A program made the translations under genes and the position numbers. This document shows positions 11,099-22,176 of a DNA stretch of 64,000 bases, piece by piece. Source of the DNA: Amborella trichopoda (Eukaryota > Streptophyta > Magnoliopsida > Amborellales > Amborellaceae); NCBI RefSeq assembly GCF_000471905.2, contig NW_006494943.1, positions 6,495,634-6,559,633 on the forward strand, in the 5' to 3' direction. How positions within the stretch are numbered: position 1 is the first letter of the stretch; the number at the start of each line of letters is the position of its first letter. Under the pieces are notes generated by a model. That model was given only the letters and a program-made list of their open reading frames with translations. It searched no databases and had not been told where the DNA came from.

Positions 11099-12880
11099 TT
11101 GGGTGTTATTCCAGACGTGAAGAACCTCTCGCGAGCAGGGGAGCTCGGCACCAATGAATTCACCGACGAAAGCTTGGTGAGGGGTGAGCCAATCAGGCTC
11201 ACCGAGGCTTTATGTGCACCTAGGTGGCATTTAAGCATCACCTTTGTTAGCGACCCTGTTCGGTTTGGGTTGAGAGAAGATAACGATGACAGTGTGAGTG
11301 TAGAAGAAGGAGAATGCCTCCTACATTGCCTGTAACGAAATAGAGCTTCAAATGGGGACTAGCTAACTCTAGGCAAGACGATGGTGAAAACCCTAGCATG
11401 AAATGGTCCTCTGTCGGGCCGTGGGTACAAGGAGAGCACCAGTATTTGAAGGGTTACTCCTCGTGGACCATGAAAGTGCTGAGGCAGTACAAGGACATTC
11501 TGAAGTGTGCTTTCTTGCTGGCCGCCATTCAGTGCTCGGTGGGCTACTATGACCGTTGTTCGAACTCGGTCAAGGTTCATTTAGACCTGGAGCCATGTTA
11601 GCAACACATGGCTAATCAGTCATAGAGAAGCAAGGATATCTCTGCTAGATCTGTATTTCATTGGTGGGTTGCCGCTCATCGGTAGCATCTATGACAAGTT
11701 CGTGCCCTCGAACTCATCATTTTTTGTGGCTAATAGGTCAAGAAGGAAGACCCACCAGCTGGGCTCCAAGAGCTGTTTGGAATTTACCAGTAGTTTTGGT
11801 CTGAGACCAAGAAGGGACGCATCTCCTTCACCCAGTGGGTGGCCTTTTTCTATGGGGACTGTGATGATGAAGCAGGTCCATCACCGAGGAAAGGGGAAAA
11901 GGGGGCCCCACCCGTTTTTGAACTGCTAAAGGAGAAAGGGCATGTCTACCTGGCCGCTTATCTGGTACTTTTCTTGTGCAAGTTTGCTCTCCCTGACGGA
12001 GCAGACATTATTCGTCCGGGCACTTTTTATGTGGCATGTGACATTGCGAGGGGGCGAGAATATGCACTCGCACAGCTGGTCCTTTGCAGCATCTACTACG
12101 GCTTAAGAGCCGTGTCAAGGGGAAAAGCCTATCAAGGCGATGAAGGAGAAAACAACAAAGTGGATGGCGAAGCTTTCCTAGGGGATTTCAAGATGCCTTT
12201 CCTCGTCCACTATGTATATGTCTAGCTTGGCGCTTACTTCTCGGACACCTACCTCCGAACTGGAGAATTGGAGGAAACGATGTGCCCGTTTCTACTGAAG
12301 ATTGCCGGGTAGAAAGCAATCTTTTATTCTCCTGGTCACGTGAGTAGTTTGTTTTACAACGATCATCTCCACATAATGAGGCCCGCCTTCCCGATAGGGA
12401 ATCTCACAGATTGTGCCTTTGTCGACGAGCTGGGCAAGAGCCTGGACGGTGCTCCTACCACTCATAAGGAGCTGATGTATATGTTGAGTGTCAGGGGCAG
12501 AGTTCTTCCCTACCACACTATTCACAGTGCGAAACCCAAGGGGTATTCCCTCATAGATTTGCTCGGCAGCACGGGCTAGATCAAGGCTGCCCATTCTCCA
12601 TATTCTTTGAGAAGCAGCATAACAAGGTGGCTCGTTGGAAGTAGCATAACAAGTCTTGTGGAGAATTACCTATAAGGGTTACTGGGATGTCGGCCACCCA
12701 TAGAAAGGGAAGAATTCTCAGTGGAGCAAGGAGATGAGGCAGAGGAAGATGGCAAGGACTCCTCCATTGGGGGAGGAATTCACCCTGGGATTTCCTTGGG
12801 ATTGACGCACCCTTGGACGGCCTCGTCAAATTGTCGTGGACAAGTCTTTGCTGCGATTTCTTGACATGGAGCAAAAGACA
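11099..12880 (+). pseudogene. Antisense plant mobile domain (PMD) protein of A, N-terminal part
   Basis: Decayed coding region homologous to the PMD (aminotransferase-like mobile domain) family found in plant transposons and in host silencing-related proteins such as MAIN/MAIL1. Pieces in order: an N-terminal block (GELGTNEFTDESLVRGEP, WHLSITFVSDPVRF; 11099-11335); a block with SVGYYDRCSNSVKV (about 11398-11600); GGLPLIGSIYDKFVPS (about 11665-11720); and the best-kept core at 11839-12225 with HVYLAAYLVLFLCKFALPDG, IIRPGTFYVACDIARG and SIYYGLRAVSRGK. A further open stretch is at 12340-12579. Stops and frameshifts separate them. The gene runs opposite to gag and protease of the same element. 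Its biochemical role is unknown. Confidence 0.8.
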
Positions 12881-12915
12881 GAGAGCATTTTTGACAATCT
12901 CGCCCGGTCTAAGAT

Positions 12916-13956
12916 TTGAACAAGATGATAGGGAGCGGCCCTCATAGCAAACTCGTCACTGGCTCGTCTCAAAAAGGAGCTCCTGAAACTACAGCTCCCT
13001 CTCAAGCAAAGGGGAAGATGAGGAAGCGGGCAGCCCTGACTATCCCTCGTGCACATGCTCATCAGGCTTCGAAGCGTAAACGGCCCAAGCATCAAGTGGT
13101 CCAAGAACCAGAAGATGGCTCCTCGCCGGCTGCTTCTTTGGAGTCGTACGTGTCTCCTGGTGCTTCTGTGTCATCCTCTGCTCTTGAGGATTCACCTTCT
13201 CCTTCACCTAAACCTTCTCCTGGTCCTTCAGAGGCTCAAGCCGGTGCCTCGGGTCCTACTGCCCCGATTGAAATTGCTTCGGGCCAGGAAGTGACGTTCG
13301 TGGCTAGAGGGGAGGGCCCAGTCCCGATGGAGATTAATGAAGCAATTGAGGTGGCAAAGGCCTCTGAGGCCCAGGAGGTCGTTGTGCCTACCGAGGTGGA
13401 GGGTGCAGTCATGGCAAGGGGAACTTCAAGGGAGCTCGTGGTCATAGAAGAGGCAGACGCCTCAAGAACTGAAGAAGGAGTGCCCAAGCAACAGGAGGTT
13501 TCTACCTCAATTTATGTAGCTGTGGGGGATGTAGAGGCAGGACACCCTCAAGGATCAGGTTTGGGAGGCCCAGAGGTGGTACCCTTGGCTGTCAAGGATG
13601 CAGGCCCTGTGGAGGAGCCTATAGTTGAAGTGACTCCCCTAGAGGACAAGGGCGAAGAAGGAGAGGGAGAAGGTGTCGAGCCTACCGAGGTGGAGATGGC
13701 GATTCAAGAAGAGAGGAGGCAAGGAGAAGTCCTTGCACTAGGAGAGGAGGCTACCGTGGTGCAGCCTAACACTGAGGTAATAGTTCCAGGTGAGGAGGTC
13801 AGCCTTGCCCCGGCTGAGGTTGCGGAGCTTACAAAGGGTGAAGCTACAATGCCTGAGCATGAGAGGGTCGAGCTCGAAGTGGTCATGGCAGGGGATCTGA
13901 GTAAGAGAGCTGTTGCTGAGGTACCAGGGCAGCCTGAGGTTGCCCCTGAATCTTAG
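12916..13956 (+). CDS. Antisense PMD gene of A, open basic/acidic middle part (346 codons)
   Basis: This is the longest uninterrupted frame in element A. Residues 32-38 (KGKMRKR) and 53-58 (KRKRPK) form a possible bipartite nuclear-localisation signal. Residues about 66-118 are Ser/Pro-rich (SPSPSPKPSPGPSEAQAGAS), and the rest is strongly Glu/Val-rich (for example EVEGAVMARGTSRELVVIEE). No catalytic motif is visible. The matching piece of B (26702-27211, minus) has the same order: GNGPHN, basic cluster, Ser-rich stretch, PIAIASDRE. The ATG at 12916 is probably internal, because upstream PMD codons belong to the same ancestral protein. Low-complexity composition may explain why it stays open without selection. 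Confidence 0.6.
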   Translation: MNKMIGSGPHSKLVTGSSQKGAPETTAPSQAKGKMRKRAALTIPRAHAHQASKRKRPKHQVVQEPEDGSSPAASLESYVSPGASVSSSALEDSPSPSPKPSPGPSEAQAGASGPTAPIEIASGQEVTFVARGEGPVPMEINEAIEVAKASEAQEVVVPTEVEGAVMARGTSRELVVIEEADASRTEEGVPKQQEVSTSIYVAVGDVEAGHPQGSGLGGPEVVPLAVKDAGPVEEPIVEVTPLEDKGEEGEGEGVEPTEVEMAIQEERRQGEVLALGEEATVVQPNTEVIVPGEEVSLAPAEVAELTKGEATMPEHERVELEVVMAGDLSKRAVAEVPGQPEVAPES

Positions 13957-14650
13957 GAGTCTGAGGCCTTGGCTATAGCTAGGGATCCTCCCACTGTGGT
14001 TGCTCCTACTATACTACCCAGGCCCACTTTCAGCGAGCTGTTAGACGTCATTTTTGAGATGCTTCGAACGGGCCTCCAGAAACTGAAGGAGCTGTCTCTC
14101 GAAGAGCTTAGAACAACGATCCTACAGTTGAGAGGGATCGCCTTAGGGAGTGCACCCGAAGTCCTCCCTTACTTTGATAGCTTTGCCAATGAACTGGAGG
14201 GATGGAGGGCGAAGACTCTGTAGGCGAAAGAGGCCGCAACGCGTCTAGAGGGCTTGTAGCTAGAGTCATTGAAGGCTGCCCTAGCACAGAACTGGGATTT
14301 GTTAAAGGTCCAGGTAGGGAGATGGAAGCTACCATCTCCCCGAAGTCCGATCTTGTCGAGGAGGCCATAACGCGTCATAACAAGATAACGACTCGGAAGG
14401 CGAAGATTGCTAAGTGGGCGTAGGAGCACGAAAGGTTGGAGAAGGAGACAACAGCTTGGGAGGCCAAAGATAAGGAACTAGACCAGAAGCTGTTGGACCT
14501 CGAGTATTCCTTGGGAGAGTAGCTAGCCCTAGTGGAGCATGAGGCTGGGTTGGTGGCTGAATTGAGAGTGGGCATCGAGTGAGTGAGAGCTTCGGCCTAA
14601 GAGAGCAAGGGGAAGGTCAATGAGATCATTGACCACCTTCTTTTTATCTT
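13957..14650 (+). pseudogene. Antisense PMD gene of A, C-terminal coiled-coil part
   Basis: It continues after a stop at 13954-13956. It contains PRPTFSELLDVIFEMLRTGL, LRTTILQLRGIALGSAPEVL and then heptad-rich Lys/Glu/Leu sequence to about 14600, broken by stops. The B copy (25912-25137, minus) matches: KPSFCDMPGIIMDMLRLGVQ, then a long helical stretch. No perfect AATAAA was found downstream in A. Confidence 0.65.
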
Positions 14651-14955
14651 TCCTTTTCTTTTGTTGTAAAGAAAAGAGAGCTGTAATATTCTTTGTGATG
14701 AATGAAATAGTGTTTTTTTTTTCTTTCTATATGATGCATGTCTTTTGTTTTCCCCTCTTCTTCAATGTTTTCGCCCTTTCATCGCGTGTGACGAGAAAGG
14801 ATAGCCCACTCCTTGCTTCGTCTTTTGATAGTTCGATGTAGCTTCAATGATCTCGAAAGGGGGCGTAGTTCTTTCCTCACCCCTTAGTGTTTGATTAGAC
14901 AGAGGCTCATAATTCATGGTTCTCATGAATTGGTGAGCCTTTTCGTTGTAAATAC
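14651..14955. other. Junction between antisense gene and protease remnant (A)
   Basis: A 300-base T-rich stretch between the end of the antisense gene and the converging protease frame. This is where pol (RT, RNase H, integrase) would lie in an autonomous Tat element; nothing resembling those domains is present. Confidence 0.6.
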
Positions 14956-15960
14956 TCCAATCTTGGGGAGCCTTGGCTTCAATTCAAGGTACATTGCTTT
15001 TGAGCTCATCATTTTGTTCTGACGAATTGGAAGTAGAGGGGGAAGCTTCACCTTTGGGGGATGACAACATCACCTCGGAGAGGTGGCAAGGTATACTTGG
15101 GTAGATAGGAGTCAAAGGGAGGATCATGCCTTATCTTTCATCTTCTTGGAACATGTCTATGATCATTCGTCCCAGATCTTCAACATCATCATGAGACGAG
15201 GGTCCTATCTCTCTCACAGGCTTCCAATCATCATCTTTTGACTTTCCTAAAGCGGAAAGGTCTGTGAAATAGTACTTAGCATCAGCATAATGAGTCTTGA
15301 CTACAGGGAACAGTCTCATGTCGGCATAGACCATGTGTTGTCTCCCATCTCGGCTGTACGTGAAGCATTGGTGGAGCATGGAAGGAACCACCCCCTGATC
15401 ATGAAGCCAAGGGTGGCCGAGGAAGACATTGTAAGATGTATCAGTGTCGATTATATGAAACTGAGCGTAATCATTGAGGTCATCGATCTTGAGGCGAAAA
15501 CGAACTGTCCCAATAGGCTTTTCTCTTGATTGGTTGTACCCTTACACGGTGATGTGGGTAGGAGCGTCAGATTCTAATTCCAATCGGGTGAGGATCCTTC
15601 TTGGGATCGAGTTGACCGCTGACCCTCCATCCAGCATGATCTGGTTGATAGGGTAGGCGTGTAGTTCACCATTCATGAAGAGGGGGCGGTTGTGAAATTT
15701 GCCTCCCTATTGAAGATCATCTTCGGAAAAGGAGATTGCCAAGAACCCACTCAGGATGGCTGGATCAACCTCAATAGGCTCCACTTCAGTCTCGTATACT
15801 TCTTGGCTAGAAAGAGCATGAACCAGGGCCATACGATAGTCTCTAGACAACAGAAGGGCATCATAAATACTAAGAAGGGCTAGAAGCATTCTTAAGTGCC
15901 CAATTACATCATATTTCACTTTATCATCATTAGTCTTTGGTGTTCCCGATCCAGTCACTG
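14956..15960 (-). pseudogene. Element A retroviral-type aspartic protease and tail
   Basis: Homologous to the protease of Tat/Ogre Ty3/gypsy elements, which cleaves the Gag precursor. Read on the minus strand: DDKVKYDVIGHLRMLLALLS (near 15900), a linker ending PAILSGFLAISFSEDDLQ, then after a frame break the active site IMLDGGSAVN (DGGSAVN at 15611-15631; catalytic Asp kept). Next come FHIIDTDTSYNVFLGHPWLH (about 15400-15460) and VVPSMLHQCFTYSRDGRQ (about 15350-15400). The tail holds IEAKAPQDWSIYNEKAHQ, also seen in B. Stops occur after ITV (near 15540) and in the tail. B has lost the catalytic Asp, so A is better preserved here. Confidence 0.85.
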
Positions 15961-16900
15961 TTGTAGGTGATAGGGTTAGGAACAGGCGTTGGTTGAGTTT
16001 TGGTTTGTGACACTGGTTGACTTGGTTGTTCAGCTGTGCAATTTGGGTTGATGGTGAGGCAATAAGTATTTATATTAGAAATGTAGAGGTTTGAGGTTGA
16101 GGCTTAGGGAAGAGTGAAGGATTAGGAAACTTGAGGACCTTGAGCTTTTGAGGTGTGGGCTGTAGCTTCTTCCCCGATCTCAGGTTCATCTGCCCCGCGC
16201 TAGATGGTACTTTCAAGATCTGCACCATGCGGGAGGCCTCTTTGGAAGACGAGCTTGAGGATGGCTCGGTTTTGGATTGGGTTGACAGGGCGTCGGCGAC
16301 TGTCCCGAATCCAACCGCCTGGGCCAGCATCTTCCTTAGGTGCTTCCGCTGCGACCTGCTGAGGCTGGTGCCTCCGAGCTCTCTGTTTAGAGTGTCGAAG
16401 TCTGGGCACTGTCCAACTGCACCTATGAAAGAATAGAAGAGGAGGGAGTAGAAGAAGAGTTAGAATGTTTCGGGTAGCTTTTTACGTCTTCGTCGGAATT
16501 GGACGTGTGCAGGACGTATTTTAGGTCTTGCCCCAGCTTTGGCCATTGTGGGGTGCTTTTAACATCGTCACCCATATTAGACGACTCCCAAGGTGTTGAT
16601 GACTCAGAGATGTCCGACTGATTGGACGACAAGATAAGGCGAGCTGCGCCGGGGATGAAGTCCCGTAAGGTTGGTAGTGGAGGAAGGGGCGTAAGGAATT
16701 CTTCCTCAACTGGTGACTGAGGGATGTGGTTCCTTCGACGAGCTGACCTGCATGCTCGTCTCCTCCCGGATCCCTGACGAGGTGTTTGGTCCACCCTATC
16801 GGGTTGATGAGTAGTCTGAGCTTGGTGGACTACCTCACGCTTCAGGGACTTGAGCCTACTTCGTCCATGGTAGACTTCCCAGGGCTGAGAAGTCGAGGTC
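15961..16900 (-). pseudogene. Element A gag-protease linker
   Basis: Pro/Ser/Gln-rich linker between the nucleocapsid and protease parts, homologous to B 2170-3330. Recognisable pieces are TPLPPLPTLRDFIPGAA, DDVKSTPQWPKLGQDLKYV (about 16500-16600) and the Arg-rich GSGRRRACRSARRRN (about 16720-16770). Frames change several times. No enzymatic domain is seen. Confidence 0.65.
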
Positions 16901-18740
16901 TCTGAAGGGTCTGGTGTATGCTCATAAGAGACCTGTAGTGGGATTTCCTCTTGGACGGGAGTGATGACTTGGAATCGCTCTCGGAGAACGACACAAATGA
17001 TGCGACCTTCCTGTACCTTCTGAGTGACTACAGCTTCGAACCTAGATCATTATTTCAGCTCGTGGCCCCATACTTGGTGATATGGGCACCAGAGGTTTTA
17101 TGTTCCTTAGGCAAGACGCTTTGACTGTCTGACGGGCTTGGGAGTGACGAGACCCTATTGGAGCATCACCTCGAAGAGGGTCTGCAAAGGGTCTAGCTCA
17201 GCGCTTCTCGGGGATTGCGTCGGGAGTTCTTCTTACACTGGTGGAAGAGGGACTAGAGGATTTCCTTCTGGGTTACCATGAACTACCTGGCATTGCTGCA
17301 TCTTCTTTATCAAGAGCTCATGAAAGCCAGTGCATTCACTCAGGTCATGGCCTCGTCTCAGGTGATACACGCACCAGAGGTTCTCAGTTCCTAGAGGCAA
17401 GAACTTGGGTTGCCTCGTCGGCTTTGGTGTGATGTGTCCTCTTAGAGCATTATGAAAAATAGTGCACAGAAGATAGCGAGTGCTCCATCATCTTCTTAGA
17501 TTGTCACTATGTGAGAAGCCTCCATTATCCTGAACGCTTTCTTTAACTCTTCGAGCTTTGACCCTTGTTAATAAGAGCTTCGATAGTGTTGTTGAGCTTA
17601 TAGCAATCCTGAGTGGGGTGGCCTACTTTCTTGTGATAGGCACAATACCTCTCATGTGTCTCCTGTCCATCTTGTTCTTCAGTGTTGACCTTTGGCAGCT
17701 GGATCATGTTTTGCTTTAGTAATAGTCGAAGCAGTGCAGGAACCCACTCCTTATCGAAGGGGTACACCTTATTCTGGTTCTAGTCACTTCGATTTATGTT
17801 CTTAAGGGGTGAGACCTTATTGTGCTACTGCTTGCCCCCGGCCTGAGGTGTCTATGCCATTAAGAGGTCCAACATTTGAGAGGTGGCTTTGTTAGTGTCA
17901 TTCACGGTGACGGTCGCACTGATCACTGCTTTTTGCTTATTGCCCCGATTGTTGGAGTGGGAGTTCGAGCCCGAGGGTTGCTAACGAAACCTGCCATGGT
18001 GCTTGGACGGACCCTCAATATGAACTGCTTTAGAGATGAGCTCTGACATGGAGGGTGGATTGGAGGCCTCGACATGTAGAGCGATCTCGGGAAGTATATT
18101 TCGTATGCAAGTTTGGACTGCTTCTTTTTCAGTCATGGGAGTGACATGAAAGGTTACTCACTCTCTCCATCGGGCGATTAACTTATCAACTGGCTCACCA
18201 GGGTCTTGAGTTAGAGTGCAGAGCTCGATGGTTTCCACGTTCCTTTGGACTTCGTAAAAGTGTTGGTAAAACAACCGGTCCATTTACTACCAGGTGTGCA
18301 CCGAGTTTGGAGGCAGCCAAGCATACCACTGGAAGGTTGACCCTTCGAAAGTTTCGACGAACTGACGGAGGAGGAGTCGTCTGTTAGTCGCCGCCTCTCG
18401 ATAAGTCGCTTGGAAGTGAGCAGTATGCTGGTGCGGGGACATAGTACCGTTGAACAGGGGGAGCTTCCCTTTTTGATTGTTTGGGGGAAACGACACTTGG
18501 TCGATGTACGGGGGGTACGGCTTTTAGTAAATTGGCGCCTCTTGTATGCTCGGGACCTTGTTCTTAAGGCTATGGGCCACCATGGCGTCTATGTCGGTTT
18601 GGGAAACTTCTCGAGAAGGAGAGTAATCTTGGGAGACCGGTGGGGGAGTTTGCCTAAGAACTGTGTCTTTACCAGATAGGGAATCGCTATCATGGTGAGA
18701 AGAAGGGGACCATGAGGCTTCTACGCATTCCATCTTTTCG
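16901..18740 (-). pseudogene. Element A gag (capsid/nucleocapsid)
   Basis: Ty3/gypsy Gag. In order on the minus strand: an Asp/Ser-rich N-part (TDIDAMVAHSLKNKVPSIQE, about 18.55 kb); the capsid-like Retrotrans_gag block (GKLPLFNGTMSPHQHTAHFQ, LLLRQFVETFEGSTFQWYAW, LPPNSVHTW; 18287-18496); ELCTLTQDPGEPVDKLIARW (about 18.2 kb); and EWVPALLRLLLKQNMIQLPK (about 17.7 kb). Three zinc-knuckle-like motifs follow: CAYHKKVGHPTQDC (about 17.64 kb), CVYHLRRGHDLSEC (about 17.36 kb) and a broken CPYHQVWGHELK (about 17.07 kb). The third looks like a partial duplicate of the second. Several stop codons make it a pseudogene. The product would have been the particle protein in the cytoplasm. Confidence 0.88.
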
Positions 18741-20387
18741 AGGATGGACTACATCATTACCTCAAACATGTTCATCCGCTCTTCTTGAGCATTGTCCAGC
18801 TCGTTGATCACCATGACGTTGACGGTTTCTTCTGAAAGGTTAGCGGCGGGTTGAGTAGTGGACTACCGGGTTTGGCGAGACATACGAGGCAAGTTAGTCT
18901 GTAGGGGCTCAGCATACCTCGACTGGACTTGATCCTTATACACCGTCCAAGTGAGGACCGGTTCTTGACGGTCTTGGGATCGTGGCTTCTTGGCAGTAAT
19001 CACCGAGCAATACTCTTGGACTGGCTCAGGCTCTAGGATCTACAGAGGGAAGAAGGGATTATGACGCAAGAGGTCACCAGAGATGGTAACCTCAACTGCC
19101 TTAGGGGCTTCGTTAGTCAGGATATGTAGACCTTTCTTGTGCTTAATCTTGAGGCTGCTATGGACCTCACTTTAGAACCGAGCTTGAGGCTTAGACTGCC
19201 CCGTATTTCTTGAGCAGGTAAGGGCCGTATCGATTAGCTGGAGCAAAGAATGGGGTCCAAGAATAGTGGGCAACCTAGGTTGCTGCCTTGGAGGCTGTAG
19301 GCACCTATATGATATCAGGCAATTACCCCGGATCCCCTCGTGAGGTTCAAGTGCATGCATGATCTGGGGCGGCTGACTCAAGATGGTACTCCTAGGAAAA
19401 ACCTTTGAGTACCAGGTCTCGAGGTGCTTTTTTGGTGAAGAAAGAGTGACAGAAGAAGCGTTGGTTCATGACTCGGCTTGAGTCGGGATCGGGGAGAAGC
19501 CTGCAAAGCTTATGCATGTGCACCTTTAGGGTTAGTCGTCTGGGTGACTTGGGGGTCAGCTCGAGTTTGCTCAACTGGTTCGACCTTAGGAGGTCGAGGC
19601 CCATGAGCTTGTGTCTATGAGGGACCGAGTAGAAACATATCTCTCACAGAGTGAAGCTGTGTGTGGTGAGAGGGAGGACGAAGTGGTCAACCCTCATGTG
19701 CTCGAGCTGACACAGAATTGGCACTGCCCCGAGCTGTGGGATGCATGGTACGCACTAGGTTTGGCTCGAGAAGGCCTAGCCTTGAACGCAAGTTCGATAT
19801 AGCATGAAAGTTGCCCAAAGGTGTGGCTCCAGTGGATAGACCACGAGCCTTTAAGTGTGTGAGATAGGTGGAGTCCGTAGGGTCTCTGCCTCTATCTGTC
19901 GAGCCTCCAGGTGTAGAGGTTCGGGTTATTGAAGGAGTTCGAGGGGTAACCCTGCGGTGGCCCTCAAAAGCGATGGCAACTTGCTTGCCTTTCACGAGAG
20001 TGGACAGAGCAGCCTTCCATCGTACATTAGCAATATGACTGGCAAGGGACTTGCCAGTAGCAGGGTGCATGTTGTGTGCGACATCGGGTGTGCTATTACT
20101 GCAAGGGGCCTAGGCAGGGAGAAGAAGCGGGGAGTCAGGGACCTTTAAGTCCCTTCTTGCACCAACCCAGGAAAGCACCTGGGAGCTGGACTGTGAGTCT
20201 TGACTCAGAAGGAATGTAGGGAAGGAGGCTTGAGCAGCTCGCTTCCCTGGGACGATCATGAGTGTGGGAATGAGAAAATCTCTGACTCAAATGAACGGGT
20301 TGAATAACCCAAATGCTATACAAAGTAGTGCAGAAAGTAAGAGGTGATACTGATTAAACAAGAGCGAACCGACGAAGGGGTAATAAG
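18741..20387 (-). other. Element A leader and gag N-terminal region
   Basis: Sequence between the primer site and recognisable capsid codons. The minus strand has broken frames continuing into gag (for example NVMVINELDNAQEERMNMFE near 18.8 kb), plus a 127-codon open stretch at 19687-20070 with no recognised domain. Tat/Ogre elements can carry an extra ORF before gag; I cannot show that this is one, and it may be untranslated leader. Confidence 0.45.
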
Positions 20388-20406
20388 TCCTCAGTGGAGT
20401 CACCAA
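20388..20406 (-). other. Primer binding site of element A
   Basis: The minus strand reads TTGGTGACTCCACTGAGGA two bases inside the 5' LTR end (CTTAACCA). It resembles the TGGCGACTCCNCTGGGGA-type site complementary to the 3' end of tRNA-Arg used by Ogre/Tat elements. It fixes this LTR as the 5' LTR and A as minus-strand. Confidence 0.75.
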
Positions 20407-21249
20407 GCTGGTTAAGTGCCTCAATCTCGCCTCCCCGGATCTAGTTGATCGGGTGGCATGTGTCTCAGGTTTGGAAGACTGAACCTTGTTCACAGAAAAA
20501 GTGCAGGTGTCCAACTAGTGAGAGAGGAATTTTGGATGTGAGGTGGGAGCCAACCTCACCTTGGTCCGTGACTTACTCGGGCTGACTCGCTCGGGCGCCC
20601 TCTAAAATCACGACGAAAAGGCCCTCAGCTGCTTCAGCTGGTTTGGCATTGCCTCCTTTGACCTGCAATCTTCTGGTTTTCTGCACAACACTACTATGGT
20701 TAATTTGCAAGTCAAGTGGGTCGAATGAACAACCTTGTCTCAGGGCAATATACGTTCATGTGGCTGAGAAGGTGAGAAGTTAAGGTGATGAAAAGAAGGA
20801 GCTGTGAATGAGAGGAGAAAGACAAGGGGGCTCGACAAGGAGACAGGACTGGCATGATAGTTGGACCAGTGCAATGACTGACTTAGAGTAGTAACAAGAT
20901 GGGCACGGTAACTTAGACCAGCGTGACGACAATTCCACTCGAAACTAAGGTCGATATGACTGTCCTAATCTGGTGTGGCAGCAAGACGAGCATGGCACTT
21001 AGAACCAGAGCGATGGCAATACTGCTCGACAGCCACACCGCTATAGCAGTGCGAGGCTGAGTCTGCTCTTAGTCAAGTAAGAAGGAAAGAGAATGAAGAG
21101 AAGGCACGAGACGGCGAAGAAATAGAATCCCAATGGCGCTAGGCATTGCCACCCTCAACCGTGAAGTAGAGTGTCATGGCCCTTGGACAACGCTAGACAT
21201 TACTGCTCATGGCTGGAGAGTGAGTAGTGAACTACAGGCGGTGCTGGGC

Positions 21250-21720
21250 ATCACTGTTTGGTAACACGTGAAGGCAACACGCCCTCTCGCGGGCGGCAAT
21301 AGCCTCTTGTGAAGCACACAACCATAACCATTTGTGAAGCACACAACGATAAATCCTTTTGAGGCACACGGCGATAAGCGCGGGATGCAAGAATGAGGCT
21401 TGCGAACGACGATAGGCACCAAGCACAAGAAGGCAGTTCACAGACGGTGATAGGCATCGAGCGCATGAAAAAAGCTCACGGACAGTGATAAGCACTGAGC
21501 GCACGACGAAAGATCGCGGATGGCGATAGGCACCGAGCGCACGAAGGAAACTCGCAGACGTAGATGGGCACCGAACGCGCGATGAAAGCTTGCTGACAAT
21601 GATAGGCACCGAGTGCGCAAAGAAAGATAGCGGACGGCGATAATCACCAGACGTGTGAAGGAAGCTTACAGATGACAATAGGTGTTGCTGCGACCCCTCG
21701 CGAGCGACAATAAGTTTCAC
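21250..21720 (+). repeat. Minisatellite, unit about 39 bp, in LTR A (right)
   Basis: Counterpart of the 4190-4640 array, with the same GATAGGCACCGAGCGC core. The 163-codon minus-strand frame across it is a repeat artefact, since the peptide repeats every 13 residues. Confidence 0.8.
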
Positions 21721-22168
21721 CATCTGTACTCTTCACAGAGACATCGAGGGCACCTCGGCTCATGGCGGTGAGGAACGCCATCCATGAACTTCACTGAGAG
21801 ATAACTAGGAGCAAACAAAAAGGGCAAGCAGTTCGCACATGGCACTGCCATCACCATCCATGATTTGTGAAACCACAGCAGGGAGAAAAGAGAAGAAAGA
21901 GGCATGCACGACACTGCCACTGCCATGCGTGGCCTATGGGAGGAGTTCAGACGAAGAAGAAGAAGAAGAAGAAGAAGAAGAAGAAAGGAAATAAGAGATA
22001 GAAAATTTACCATGAGCATAGGGGTACCGATCCAAAGGTTTCTCTCTCTTTTCTCTCTCTCTCTCCAAACGTGACCCAACGATGAGAAGAAAGAGAAATT
22101 TTATTAAATAAAATTCTCCTTCGTGATTGAATGAGAGGTTCCTTTTTACGTACAATGATAGTACGTGG

Positions 22169-22176
22169 TATATATA
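22169..22176 (-). promoter_or_regulatory. TATA box of the element A 5' LTR
   Basis: TATATATA in the LTR that would drive the gag-protease transcript leftward. AATAAA-like sequence (TTTAATAAAATTTC, minus, about 22100) lies shortly downstream, as expected for R. Confidence 0.55.

Noticed and set aside
14956-18740. A separate retroelement on the opposite strand inserted next to a PMD element
   Set aside because: B shows the same protease/antisense-PMD junction in the same relative orientation, so both belong to one element.
21232-21723. 163-codon minus-strand frame with a repeating peptide
   Set aside because: Produced by a 39-bp minisatellite in LTR A; the left LTR gives scrambled versions in several frames.
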